Source: HRBIN12 sp964447335 (GTDB taxonomy: Bacteria; Actinomycetota; UBA4738; HRBIN12). From it: a stretch of DNA of 64,000 nucleotides. Under the pieces are notes generated by a model. That model saw nothing but the letters and a program-made list of their open reading frames with translations, was not told the DNA's origin and did no database searches. Made by a program: the position numbers and the translations under genes. The stretch covers positions 1 through 64,000 of the forward strand of contig CAYUSA010000001.1 of assembly GCA_964447335.1 (NCBI GenBank), given 5' to 3'. Each line of letters starts with the position of its first letter. Position 1 is the first letter of the stretch. Of this stretch, positions 17,036 to 25,666 are shown piece by piece.

Positions 17036-19246
17036 TCAGACTCCGACGGGGGATGGGGATCCCTCCGCTTCGATCTCGACCGCGGGAAGGCCGGCCTCGC
17101 CCTCGATGTCGAGCCTCGGCAGCAGGCGGTCAAGCCACCGGGGCAGCCACCAGTTCGCCTTGCCGAGCAGGGCCATCGACGAGGGCACCAGGATCATCCG
17201 GACGACCGTCGCGTCCACGGCCACGGCGGTGGCCAGGCCCAGCCCCACCATCTTCACGGTCGGGTCGTCGTTCAGCAGGAACGAGAGGAACACGGCGATC
17301 ATGATGAGGGCGGCCGAGGTGATGACCCTCGCGGTCGAGGCCATGCCGGCCACGATGCTGTCCGCGTTGTCGCATCGATCGAGGTACTCCTCGCGGATCC
17401 GTGAGAGCAGGAACACCTCGTAGTCCATCGAGAGACCGAACAGGATCGCGAACATCATCATCGGCACGAACGAGACGATCGGGACCGTCTCCTCGAGGCC
17501 GACGAGGCCCTTTCCCCACCCCCACTGGAAGACGGCGACGACCACACCGTACGCGGCGCCGATCGACAGCAGGTTCAGCAGGGCGGCCTTGAGCGGCACG
17601 AGGATCGATCGGAAGACCAGCATCAGCAGCACGAACGAGAGCAGCACGACCGCGGCGATGAACACGGGCAGCGCGGCGCCCACCTTCGCCGCCAGGTCGA
17701 CGTAGGTGGCGGTCTGGCCGCCGATGTAGATCTGGGTCTCGGTCCCGTGGACCGCGTCGGGCAGCACCTGGTCGCGGAGACGGGACACCAGCTCGGTCGT
17801 GGCCTCGCTCTGCGGTGATGACGCCGGCACGACGGTGATCACGGCGGTCGTTCCATCGGGGCTCGCCATCGGCGGCTTCACCGCGACGACGTCGGGGTCG
17901 GCGGCCACGGCCTCGCCGATCGACGCCAGGGTCGCGGGGTCGGCGCCCTCGACGGTCAGCAGGAGCGGTCCGTTGAAGCCGGCGCCGAAGCCCGTCGTCA
18001 GCAGGTCGTAGGCGCGGCGTTGGGTGGTCTCGGCCGAGGCCGTCCCCGCGTCGACCTGGCCAAGGCGCATCGAGAAGAGCGGAACCGTCAGCACGCCCAG
18101 GATCGCGAGGCTGAGCGCCAGGTGACGCCAGGGTTGGTCGACCACGTGGCGACCGAACCGCCGCCAGCCCGGAGACGCCGCGCCGCGGGAGGGCCGGCGG
18201 CCGAACCGCGGGACGCGGAGACGATCGATCGCATGCCCGGCGAACCCGAGCAGCGCGGGCAGCGCCGTGATCGCGGCGAGCACCGCCACCGCCACGACGA
18301 TCGCCGACGCGGTCCCGAGCAGTCCTACGAACGGGATGCCCGAGATCCACAGGCCGAGGATCGCGATCACCACGGTGGTACCCGCGACCACGACCGCCTG
18401 GCCCGAGGTGGCGATCGCGCGACCGGCGGCGTCCTCGACCGTGTGTCCGGCATGGAGGTATTCGCGATGCCGGGTGACGATGAACAGGGCGTAGTCGATC
18501 CCGACTCCGATCCCGATCATCGTGGCGAGCGTCGGTGCGACGGTGGGCATGTCGACGAACAGGCTCACGAGCTTCACGACCGACATGCCGGTGAGCAGGC
18601 CGAGGATCGCGGTGCCGATCGGCAGCCCCATCGCGACCACCGACCCGAACGCCAGCAGCAGCACCAGCACCGCGGCCACCATGCCGAACAGCTCCGAGGA
18701 CTTCGGCTCGGCCCGATCGACCGACTGCAGCAGCGCGCCACCGAGCTCGGTCTGCACCCCGGCCTCGCGAGCCGGGGCGACGGCCGCCTCCAGCGCGTCG
18801 ACGGCCTCGATCCCGAGCGCCGAGGCGTCGGAGTCGTAGTGGACCGTAGCGAACGCGATCGTGCCGTCGGCGGAGACGCTCGCCCGGCCCGACGGGGTGG
18901 AGTCGGCCATGGGGCTCTCCACGCCTACCACGTGCGGTAGTCGCGCGACGTCGCCGAGCGTCTCGCCGATCAGCGCCGTGGTCCCGGCGTCGCGGACCGT
19001 TCCTTCGGTGGCGTGGAAGACCACGGTGGCCTCCGTGCCGGAAGCCGCGGGGAAGCGCTCCCTCAACAGGTCGAGCGCCTGCTGGGATTCGGTCCCAGGC
19101 ACGCGGAAGTCGTCGACCGAGCTCACGCCCAGGGCGCGCCCGGCCAGCAGCATCCCGACCGCCGATACGACCCAGACGGCCACGACCAGCCGGCGGCGGC
19201 GCGCCGACGCCCGCCCGAGGCGGTAGAGGGCTCCTGACAACGACAT
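17036..19246 (-). CDS. MMPL-family RND transporter
   Basis: A 736-residue integral membrane transporter with two MMPL repeats: each has one N-terminal helix, a large extracytoplasmic loop and a bundle of five or six helices. The signature GIDYALFIVTRHREYL in the first bundle and GLSMDYEVFLLSRIREEYL in the second are the conserved RND/MMPL acid-containing helices. The family exports lipids, drugs or siderophores using the proton gradient. The ATG at 19246, with AAAGGAG seven bases upstream, is the start; the longer open frame runs into the promoter. It is divergent from a TetR gene that probably controls it. Confidence 0.9.
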   Translation of the reverse strand: MSLSGALYRLGRASARRRRLVVAVWVVSAVGMLLAGRALGVSSVDDFRVPGTESQQALDLLRERFPAASGTEATVVFHATEGTVRDAGTTALIGETLGDVARLPHVVGVESPMADSTPSGRASVSADGTIAFATVHYDSDASALGIEAVDALEAAVAPAREAGVQTELGGALLQSVDRAEPKSSELFGMVAAVLVLLLAFGSVVAMGLPIGTAILGLLTGMSVVKLVSLFVDMPTVAPTLATMIGIGVGIDYALFIVTRHREYLHAGHTVEDAAGRAIATSGQAVVVAGTTVVIAILGLWISGIPFVGLLGTASAIVVAVAVLAAITALPALLGFAGHAIDRLRVPRFGRRPSRGAASPGWRRFGRHVVDQPWRHLALSLAILGVLTVPLFSMRLGQVDAGTASAETTQRRAYDLLTTGFGAGFNGPLLLTVEGADPATLASIGEAVAADPDVVAVKPPMASPDGTTAVITVVPASSPQSEATTELVSRLRDQVLPDAVHGTETQIYIGGQTATYVDLAAKVGAALPVFIAAVVLLSFVLLMLVFRSILVPLKAALLNLLSIGAAYGVVVAVFQWGWGKGLVGLEETVPIVSFVPMMMFAILFGLSMDYEVFLLSRIREEYLDRCDNADSIVAGMASTARVITSAALIMIAVFLSFLLNDDPTVKMVGLGLATAVAVDATVVRMILVPSSMALLGKANWWLPRWLDRLLPRLDIEGEAGLPAVEIEAEGSPSPVGV

Positions 19247-19285
19247 GTGGCGCTCCTTTCGTTCGGCGGCAGTCCTCGTAGGATA

Positions 19286-19302
19286 CTGGCAGGAACTGCC
19301 AG
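19286..19302. promoter_or_regulatory. Palindromic operator between MMPL and TetR genes
   Basis: CTGGCAG-GAA-CTGCCAG is a perfect 7-3-7 inverted repeat in the 110-bp divergent intergenic region. It lies 40 bases from the MMPL start and 54 from the tetR start, the expected position for a TetR-family operator repressing both genes. Confidence 0.65.
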
Positions 19303-19356
19303 ATGACAAGGGCAGCCAAGTGCCATCGGGCGCCATGTGCTGATACGCTCCTGGGC

Positions 19357-19998
19357 ATGGTCACGCAGCAGGGCCTTCGGGAGCGCAAGAAGCGCCGGAC
19401 GCGCGAGGCGATCGTGTCGGCCGCGCTGCGTCTGTTCGCCGACCGCGGTTTCCGCGAGACGACGGTCGAGGACGTGGCAGCCGCCGCCGACGTCTCACCG
19501 CGCACCTTCTTCCGCTACTTCGCGACGAAGGAGGACGCCGCCCTCGCCGACCATGAGTGCCGCCTCGCGGCGGTGCGCGTGGCGCTCGCGACCGGCGCCG
19601 CCGACGAGCCCGCGACCGCACCGGTCCGGCGCGCCGTGCTGGCGATGGTGGAGGAGGTCGCGGCCGAACCCGCGGAGGGACTGGCCCGCGCCCGGATCGT
19701 CTCCACGGAGCCCTCGGTGCTGGCGAGGAGCCTCGAGCTGCAGGCGGCCTACGAGGAGGCGATCGCGCGGGAGGTCGCCGTACGTCTCGGTGTGGACGCC
19801 GACCTCGATGCGCGACCTCGCGTCGTGGCCGGGGCCGCGCTCGCGGCGCTACGCGCGGCGATGCGCCAGTGGGTGGCATCCGGCGGTGCCTCGGACCCCC
19901 GCACGACGGTGGAGGAGGGCTTGGGGCTCCTCGAGGAGGGTCTCGGGCGGGCCCAACCCCCAGGGCGCTCGGCCAGAAGGAAGGAACCGACCGGATGA
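19357..19998 (+). CDS. TetR-family transcriptional regulator
   Basis: A 213-residue regulator. The N-terminal TetR helix-turn-helix is clear (RRTREAIVSAALRLFADRG, then TTVEDVAAAADVSPRTFFRYF). The C-terminal ligand domain (about 65-205) is Ala/Glu/Arg-rich and belongs to the AcrR-like MftR-type C-terminal group by appearance. It starts at the ATG at 19357 and its TGA overlaps the ATG of the VIT-family gene (ATGA). Together with the divergent MMPL gene, this suggests one regulator for an exporter and a metal transporter. Confidence 0.9.
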   Translation: MVTQQGLRERKKRRTREAIVSAALRLFADRGFRETTVEDVAAAADVSPRTFFRYFATKEDAALADHECRLAAVRVALATGAADEPATAPVRRAVLAMVEEVAAEPAEGLARARIVSTEPSVLARSLELQAAYEEAIAREVAVRLGVDADLDARPRVVAGAALAALRAAMRQWVASGGASDPRTTVEEGLGLLEEGLGRAQPPGRSARRKEPTG

Positions 19999-21122
19999 CC
20001 GATCGCGACGACATCGGCCGGTACCGCGAGAACATCCAGGACGAGACCGACGGGGCGTTCCAGTACCGGGTGCTGGCCGAGCTCGAGGAGCAGGCGCAGC
20101 TGGCCGAGCTGTACGAACGCCTCGCCGCCACCGAGGAACGTCACGCCTCGTTCTGGGAGGACAAGCTGCGCGAGGCCGGACAGCCGGTTCCGCCCCGGAC
20201 GCCGACGCGGCGCGCCCGCATCCTCGCCTGGTTCGCGCGCCGGCTCGGGCCGGGGGTGCTGGTGTCCACCCTGGCGAGGGAGGAGCAGTCGGGCCAGTAC
20301 ATGTACGACGACCAGTCCGAGACCCACGGCACCTCGATGCCGGCCGACGAACGGTCTCACGCCCGGCTCTTGCGCACGCTCACGAGCGGTACCGGCGGCG
20401 TCGAGGGCGGCGCGTTGGCGAGGCTCGAGGGGCGGCACCGCACCATCGGCGGCAACGCGTTGCGTGCCGCCGTGCTGGGCGCCAACGACGGGCTCGTGTC
20501 CAACCTCGCCCTGGTCATGGGCGTCGCCGGCGCGGACATCTCGAACCAGGCGGTGCTGATCGCCGGGTTCGCCGGCCTGCTCGCCGGGGCGTCGTCGATG
20601 GCGCTCGGCGAATGGCTCTCGGTGCAATCCTCCCGCGAGCTGTACCAGCGCCAGATCGACATCGAAGCCCTCGAGATCGAGGAGGTCCCCGAAGAAGAGG
20701 AAGAAGAGCTCGCCCTCATCTACCAGGCGAAGGGTCTCCCCGAGGCCCAGGCCCGCCAGCTCGCGGCCCGGGTCATGTCCGACCACGACACGGCGCTCGA
20801 CACCCTGGCCAGGGAGGAGCTCGGCATCGACCCCGACGAGCTCGGCGGCTCCCCGTGGGAAGCTGCCACGGCCTCGTTCTTGCTGTTCGCCCTCGGCGCG
20901 ATCATCCCCGTGCTCCCGTTCCTGTTCACGAGCGGGGCCGCCGCCGTCTTGGCCAGCCTCTCCCTGGCCAGCCTCGCCCTGTTCGGCACCGGAGCGGGCA
21001 TCACCCTCGTCACCGGCCGGGGGCCATTGCGTTCGGGGCTCCGCCAGGCGGTACTCGGGCTCGTCGCCGCAGGGCTCACCTACGGCATCGGCAGCCTGCT
21101 TGGCGTCGCCATCACCGGCTGA
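19995..21122 (+). CDS. VIT/CCC1-family metal transporter with ferritin-like N terminus
   Basis: A 375-residue protein. Residues about 1-145 form a ferritin/rubrerythrin-like domain (YRVLAELEEQAQLAELYERLAATEERHASFW) carrying Glu and His suited to a di-iron site. The rest is a VIT1/CCC1 domain with ALRAAVLGANDGLVSNLALVMGV, GLLAGASSMALGEWLSVQSS and three C-terminal helices. VIT proteins move Fe2+ or Mn2+ out of the cytosol; the fused domain may bind or oxidise iron before transport. It is coupled to the tetR gene by an ATGA overlap. The 252 bp after it (21123-21374) holds no recognised gene. Confidence 0.88.
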   Translation: MTDRDDIGRYRENIQDETDGAFQYRVLAELEEQAQLAELYERLAATEERHASFWEDKLREAGQPVPPRTPTRRARILAWFARRLGPGVLVSTLAREEQSGQYMYDDQSETHGTSMPADERSHARLLRTLTSGTGGVEGGALARLEGRHRTIGGNALRAAVLGANDGLVSNLALVMGVAGADISNQAVLIAGFAGLLAGASSMALGEWLSVQSSRELYQRQIDIEALEIEEVPEEEEEELALIYQAKGLPEAQARQLAARVMSDHDTALDTLAREELGIDPDELGGSPWEAATASFLLFALGAIIPVLPFLFTSGAAAVLASLSLASLALFGTGAGITLVTGRGPLRSGLRQAVLGLVAAGLTYGIGSLLGVAITG

Positions 21123-21374
21123 CCTGGATAACGTGCAGCAGCGCGCAGGGACGGAGCGATCTCGTGGCCGACGGCGCCGATCATCGCCTTGCTGCCCGTT
21201 CGATCTGGTCGGGGCTCCTCTCCGTTCGACGCTCGCGCCCGTGAGCTGATCCTGCAGGCGTCAACCTGCGACGCCCGGGTGGTTGAGACGAGGCGAGCGA
21301 GCGTCGGCAACCGCGCGGTGAAGGCCCGGCTCGACCCTTCGTTCTGGATCCGGCCACGGCCCCGAGCTTGCCGT

Positions 21375-21851
21375 TCAGGTGGCGATGAGCGCGCCATCCA
21401 TGCCGGCCTCGCGGTGCCCCGGGATCGAGCAGAAGAACTCGTACCGACCCAGGTCAGACACCGTGAGCGCCGCTGAAACGGTGGTGCCGGCATCAGCCGT
21501 GAGACGGAACCCGAGTGAGGGGATGGTGATGTCGTGAAGCAGGTCACCCTCGTTCACGAGGACCACGTTCACGGTCTCCCCGCCCGCGATGCTCACCTCG
21601 CCCGGAGAGAAGGAGAGATCCTTCGCCACCACCCGGACCTCCGTCGCGCCGGGGACGGGGGAGGGAGCGGTCGTCCCAACGCCGGCTGACCCCAGCATCC
21701 GGGCGTGCATCGCGGCCATCCCGCCCGGGCCCATCATCCCGCCCGGTCCCGTCGTCCAGCCCGACGGGCCGGTGGCCGACCCGATGGAGGTCGATACGAG
21801 CCCCACGGCCCCGGCCACGACCAAGACGAGACCCCACGTCCGAGAGCTCAC
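21375..21851 (-). CDS. Exported cupredoxin (blue copper protein)
   Basis: A 158-residue exported electron-transfer or copper-binding protein. An N-terminal hydrophobic helix (about 5-25) precedes a Met/Gly-rich spacer (GPGGMMGPGGMAAMHARM) that may itself bind copper. The cupredoxin domain (about 70-158) contains the complete type-1 copper set: H106, C141, H146 and M151. The start is a GTG at 21851. It lies three bases after the stop of the SHOCT protein gene, so they are probably one transcript. Confidence 0.88.
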   Translation of the reverse strand: MSSRTWGLVLVVAGAVGLVSTSIGSATGPSGWTTGPGGMMGPGGMAAMHARMLGSAGVGTTAPSPVPGATEVRVVAKDLSFSPGEVSIAGGETVNVVLVNEGDLLHDITIPSLGFRLTADAGTTVSAALTVSDLGRYEFFCSIPGHREAGMDGALIAT

Positions 21852-21854
21852 CCG

Positions 21855-22079
21855 CTACCTCTTCGAGCCCTCGAGAACCAGGCGCCTCTGCCGGTACTCG
21901 TCCTCGTCGATCTCCCCGCGCGCGAACCGCTCATCCAGGAGCCGCCTGGCCCCGTCCTCGGTCCGCAAGGACGCATCCTCGGAGGATCCCCGGACGAGAA
22001 GGACGATGCCGATCACGACGAGCGCCAAGAACAGGAGCGAGCCGAGGCCCATGCCCCAGCCCGAGGTTCCCCACATCAT
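21855..22079 (-). CDS. Small membrane protein with SHOCT domain
   Basis: A 74-residue protein starting at the ATG at 22079, with AAGGAG six bases upstream. It has one membrane helix (about 10-30) and a C-terminal SHOCT motif (LLDERFARGEIDEDEYRQRR). SHOCT domains are short oligomerisation modules common in actinobacteria. It is the first gene of a likely two-gene transcript with the cupredoxin. Its role is unknown; the Met/Gly/Trp-rich start (MMWGTSGWGMG) is notable. Confidence 0.85.
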   Translation of the reverse strand: MMWGTSGWGMGLGSLLFLALVVIGIVLLVRGSSEDASLRTEDGARRLLDERFARGEIDEDEYRQRRLVLEGSKR

Positions 22080-22325
22080 CTCTGTCTCCTTGCTGTCGTC
22101 GCCTCCGCGAGGTTCTCTCCGAAGGTACCGTCGCGCGGTCCAGGCCCCGTGGACGTCGTGTGGAGGACGCGTGGAGGTTCCACCCGGGATCCGACATCCG
22201 GAGATGGCCACCCGGACGACCCCGGCGTCTTCACAGAAGCTTGATGGTGCCGCGCATCGGGTCTCGACACCCCTGCTGTGTGATGTGCATGACGGACCAA
22301 GGCGATAACGAGAGGAGGTCCGATC

Positions 22326-22700
22326 ATGTGGAAGAAGACGATGCTCGCCATCGGACTGGCCGGTGCGCTCACCGTTCCGGCCGGGATGGCGCTGGCGGCC
22401 ACCGACGATCCGGCCGAAGGCGTCGACCGGAACCGCGTGACCACGCTCGCGCGTGAGCAGGCGCGGGACCAGGTGCGAGACCAGGTGCGAGACCAGGCGA
22501 TGATCCGTGACCGGCTCCGCATCCATGACCCGGCCACGTGTGACGGCACCGGGCCGATGGGCGGGAACCACGACCAGGCCGGTTCGGGGCTGGGCACGCC
22601 GGGCGCCGGATACGGGCAGGGTGCCATGGACGGGAGCGGCCCGATCCACACCCCGCCGGCCGACGGCACCGGCCATCGGTTCGGAGCGGCCGAGCGCTGA
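22326..22700 (+). CDS. Small secreted protein, unknown function
   Basis: A 124-residue protein with a Sec signal peptide ending near AALAATD. The mature part begins with a charged helix containing a repeated RDQVRDQ motif and ends in a Gly-rich, His/Met-containing tail. GAGGAGGTCC sits just upstream of the ATG. It lies between the cupredoxin operon and a two-component system, a context that hints at metal or envelope stress, though no family is recognised. A strong hairpin follows it. Confidence 0.65.
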   Translation: MWKKTMLAIGLAGALTVPAGMALAATDDPAEGVDRNRVTTLAREQARDQVRDQVRDQAMIRDRLRIHDPATCDGTGPMGGNHDQAGSGLGTPGAGYGQGAMDGSGPIHTPPADGTGHRFGAAER

Positions 22701-22723
22701 GCCTCGCCGGACAGCGGATCCGC

Positions 22724-22748
22724 GGGGGCACCCGGCAAGGGTGCCCCC
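22724..22748. terminator. Hairpin after the secreted-protein gene
   Basis: GGGGGCACCC and GGGTGCCCCC form a perfect ten-base-pair stem with the five-base loop GGCAA. It stands between the stop at 22700 and the response-regulator start at 22760. No U-tract follows, as is common in high-GC bacteria. Confidence 0.6.
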
Positions 22749-22759
22749 CGGCTCCTACG

Positions 22760-23463
22760 ATGACACCCGTGACGCCGAACCGGATCCTGGTGGTCGACGA
22801 CGAGGAGCGGATCCGCTCGTTGGTCGGCTCGTACCTCCGTGAGGAGGGCTATCAGGTGGACGAGGCGGCCACCGGTGAAGAGGCGGTTGTGGCGGTGCGC
22901 GCTCGCCCACCCGACCTGGTGGTATTGGATGTTCGCCTTCCCGGGATCGATGGGGTCGAGGCGCTCCGCCAGATCCGGCGATATCCGACGTGTACGTGAT
23001 CATGCTGACCGCACGAACCGAGGAAACCGACAAGGTCATCGGCCTCGAGGTGGGTGCAGACGACTACCTCACGAAGCCGTTCAGCCCCCGGGAGCTGATC
23101 GCCAGGGTCAGAGCCGTCCTGCGCCGGGGCCGGGCAGCGGTCGCAGACGACCAGGAGGTCCTCCGATCCGTTGGCCTCACCGTCGACCTGTCCCGCCGCG
23201 AAGTGACCGTCGACGAACGACCGACCGATCTGACGGCCCTCGAGTTCGATCTCCTCGCCGCGCTGGCCTCGGCACCGGGGAGGGTGTTCACCCGCCGTCA
23301 GCTCATCGAGAGGGTCTGGGGCTGGGACTTCTTCGGTGAAGAGCGGATCGTCGATGTTCACATCCGCAACCTGCGCAAGGCCCTCCGCGACCCCGCCGAC
23401 GAGCCCCGGTTCATCGGAACGGTGCGCGGCGTCGGCTACAAGCTCGTCGCCGCAAGACCATGA
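22760..23463 (+). pseudogene. OmpR-type response regulator, frameshifted
   Basis: The receiver begins at the ATG at 22760, with D57 in VVLDVRLP, and breaks at 22999 (IRRYPTCT, stop). The expected continuation, VYVIMLTARTEETDKVIGLEVGADDYLTKPF plus a complete winged-helix output domain (ERIVDVHIRNLRK, VRGVGYKL), resumes in another frame and ends at 23463. One base is missing near 22985-22992; adding it gives YPDVYVIMLTART and an intact regulator of about 234 residues. All other motifs are conserved, so a sequencing error is at least as likely as true decay. Its stop overlaps the kinase start. Confidence 0.88.
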
Positions 23464-24572
23464 AGATCTGGCGACGCCTCCGTACTCGACTCCTCGCTTC
23501 CCACCTGCTGGTCGTCGCGGGCGGGGCGGTAGCGATGCTCGCCGTCGGCGCCCTCCTCACCCCCTCCCTCTTCCAGGCGCGCCTGGGCCGGATGGGCCGC
23601 GGACCCGGCGGATCCGGGAACGCCACCTCGACCGAGCTGCATACCGCCCTCGCCGACTCGCTCGACATCGCCCTGGTGGTCGGCCTCGTAGCGGCTCTGA
23701 TCGCCGCTGGGATCGTCGCTGCGCTGCTCGGCCGGCGCATCCTCCGCCCCATCGAAGCGGTTCGAGCGGCCACGCACCGGATGGCGACCGGGGACTACCG
23801 CCAGCACGTGCCGGTGCCCGAAGAGGAGGAGCTCGCCGGGCTCGCTCATGACGTGAACGAGCTCGGCTCGGCCCTGGCCGAGACCGAGCAGCGACGCGCC
23901 CGCCTCATCGGTGAGGTCGCCCACGGGCTCCGATCACCCCTCACCACCATCCGTGCCTCCATGGAAGGCCTCATCGACGGGGTGCTCCCACCCACCGAGG
24001 AGTCCTTCGCCGCCGTCGCCGACGAGGCCGCCCGCCTGCAGAGACTCGCCGACGACCTCACCCTCCTGTCCCAAGCCGAAGAACACGCCATCCCGCTCCG
24101 ACTCGAGGCAAGCGATCTCACCGAGCTCGTAGCACGCGCCGCAGAACGCCTCCTACCCCAATACGACCTCAAGGAGGTCACCATGAGGATCGAACCCGGC
24201 CCGCCGCTGCCGGTCCGGGTCGACCCCGACCGGATCGCACAGGTGTTCACCAACCTCCTCGGCAACGCCCTCACCCACACCCCACCCGGGGGCACCGTCG
24301 CCATGCGCAGCGGCATCGGCGCCTCCACCGGGTGGATCGAGATCAGCGACACCGGACCCGGTATCCCCGCAGACGAGCTCGAGCGGATCTTCGACCGGTT
24401 CTACCGGATCCCGAACCCGAACCATCCCGCCGGCCGTGGTATCGGGCTCACCATCGCTCGCAGCATCGCCCGCGCCCACGGGGGCGACGTCGCCGCCACC
24501 TCGCACGGACCCGGCAGCGGAGCCACCTTCCGCGTCATCGTCCCCTTGGACGCGAGCCTGCCCGGGACGTGA
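23460..24572 (+). CDS. Sensor histidine kinase (HAMP-HisKA-HATPase)
   Basis: A 370-residue classical kinase. Two membrane helices (about 15-35 and 70-92) flank a short extracytoplasmic loop. A HAMP domain follows (RRILRPIEAVRAATHRMATGDY), then HisKA with H155 in EVAHGLRSPLTTI and HATPase_c with FTNLLGNALTHTPPGG and SDTGPGIP. The H-box has G where E is usual (AHGLR rather than AHELR); that Glu normally assists phosphotransfer or phosphatase activity. It overlaps the regulator gene by ATGA, so the pair is co-translated. Confidence 0.92.
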   Translation: MKIWRRLRTRLLASHLLVVAGGAVAMLAVGALLTPSLFQARLGRMGRGPGGSGNATSTELHTALADSLDIALVVGLVAALIAAGIVAALLGRRILRPIEAVRAATHRMATGDYRQHVPVPEEEELAGLAHDVNELGSALAETEQRRARLIGEVAHGLRSPLTTIRASMEGLIDGVLPPTEESFAAVADEAARLQRLADDLTLLSQAEEHAIPLRLEASDLTELVARAAERLLPQYDLKEVTMRIEPGPPLPVRVDPDRIAQVFTNLLGNALTHTPPGGTVAMRSGIGASTGWIEISDTGPGIPADELERIFDRFYRIPNPNHPAGRGIGLTIARSIARAHGGDVAATSHGPGSGATFRVIVPLDASLPGT

Positions 24573-24607
24573 CCGCCGGGCTTTCGGTCCGACGGTTGAT
24601 GGCTTCG

Positions 24608-24855
24608 TCACCCGGTGTTGGCAGCGGCCACCGCGGTCACCGCCGACTCCAGCTGCGTCGCGGCGTGCATCACGGTTGCGAGGGCTCGGGCGTGGTCCGC
24701 GGCGGGGACGGGTGGCACTGCGGCGAGCAGCCTGCCTGTCGGCAAGCCCACGAGCTCGACGCGCTCGCCGCGGACGGCCACGGCCTCCGCCAGGCCGTGG
24801 GGCCGTCGACGGCGTAGGCCCGGGCGTTGACCAACGCGACGTCGGGCGCGCTCAG
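24608..24855 (-). pseudogene. Possible remnant of an amidohydrolase N terminus
   Basis: On the minus strand LSAPDVALVNARAYAVDGP (from 24855) followed, after a one-base frame change near 24789, by LAEAVAVRGERVELVG resembles the start of amidohydrolase-3 family enzymes (LVNARVYTVDG...AEAVAVRGGRIVAVG). Adding one G in TGGCGG gives an unbroken match. The catalytic barrel is absent. The rest (to the stop at 24608) is Ala-rich and unassigned. Nothing else is seen in 24573-24915. Confidence 0.35.
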
Positions 24856-24915
24856 GCTCGCGAGATCGGGCCGAAGATCGAGGTCCGCTCCTCGAGCTCG
24901 TCGCTGACGGGTGAC

Positions 24916-25284
24916 CTACCCGCGTGCGAAGAGCGCGAGGGTCAGCTCGGCGGATGGGTTCCGCCCGTCGACCTTGAACGTGTGGTCGCACCGCCGGCTG
25001 TTGCCGAGCCCGCCGAGCACGAAGCGGAACCTGTTGCCCCCGTCGGACCACGTGTTCTCGTAGGTGTCTCCGTTCGCGCAGACCACCGTGATGGACACGT
25101 CGATCCGGGTCCCGGCGTGATCGGCCACGAACGCGACCTGGTTGTAGTCGCGGGTCCACGCGCGCAGGGTCACGCGGTCGTAGCCGCTCCTGCTGTGGAT
25201 GAGGTCCCACGCTTGGGCCGTGCCTGTGCCCGTCAGGAACAGTCCAACCACCATCGCGCCGACCAGCAGATGCTTGCGTCGCAT
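24916..25284 (-). CDS. Small secreted protein, unknown function
   Basis: A 122-residue protein with a signal peptide (MRRKHLLVGAMVVGLFLTGTG, cleavage near AQA-WDL). The mature domain has two cysteines (C-A-N-G and R-R-C-D-H) and many beta-strand-like stretches. AGAGGGGGG lies six bases before the ATG. No family recognised. Confidence 0.65.
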   Translation of the reverse strand: MRRKHLLVGAMVVGLFLTGTGTAQAWDLIHSRSGYDRVTLRAWTRDYNQVAFVADHAGTRIDVSITVVCANGDTYENTWSDGGNRFRFVLGGLGNSRRCDHTFKVDGRNPSAELTLALFARG

Positions 25285-25367
25285 CGGCCCCCCTCTCGTC
25301 CGTATCGCCGAACATTAGGACGTGATGGTAGGGAGCGCAACGTGCCGGGGTTGGCGGATCGATCTCG

Positions 25368-25440
25368 TGGGCCCCCGGGGACTCGAACCCCGAACCTGCG
25401 GATTAAGAGTCCGTTGCTCTGCCAGTTGAGCTAGAGGCCC
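25368..25440 (-). tRNA. tRNA-Lys(CUU)
   Basis: Minus strand from GGGCCTCTAGCTCAACTGGC. The acceptor stem pairs GGGCCTC with GGGGCCC (one G-U), the anticodon loop is CTCTTAA (CUU) and the T arm is CGGGGTTCGAGTCCCCG. CCA is not encoded. It is about 35 bases from tRNA-His on the same strand. Confidence 0.95.
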
Positions 25441-25475
25441 GCCGCAGTCTAGCAAGCGGCGAGCCTCCGACTTCG

Positions 25476-25550
25476 GGTGACCGAGGGGACTTGAACCCCC
25501 AGCCTCCAGGACCACAACCTGGCGCTCTAACCACTTGAGCTACGGCCACC
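25476..25550 (-). tRNA. tRNA-His(GUG)
   Basis: Minus strand from GGTGGCCGTAGCTCAAGTGG, including the extra G-1 that pairs with discriminator C, diagnostic of tRNA-His. The anticodon loop reads TTGTGGT (GUG). CCA is not encoded. Confidence 0.95.
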
Positions 25551-25626
25551 ACGTGCGCTCACGATTGTACCGGCCGACCCCCCGCCGGTCGTGGCGGTTG
25601 CCTCTCGCAGCGCCCTTCGGGCATAC

Positions 25627-25642
25627 TTGAACGGTCATTCAA
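25627..25642. promoter_or_regulatory. Operator-like palindrome before aminotransferase 1
   Basis: TTGAACGGTCATTCAA, with inverted arms TTGAA/TTCAA, directly follows the -10-like CATACT (25622-25627). The same arrangement (TAGACT then TGAACGACCAGTCAA) occurs at 29373-29392 before aminotransferase 3. A shared regulator, probably TetR- or GntR-like, is inferred. Confidence 0.55.
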
Positions 25643-25666
25643 ACGAGCTGGGGGGAGTGAGACGGC

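Noticed and set aside
21189..21476. 95-codon plus-strand ORF between VIT and cupredoxin genes
   Set aside because: Its 3' half is antisense to the cupredoxin gene, it lacks a ribosome-binding site and shows shadow composition.
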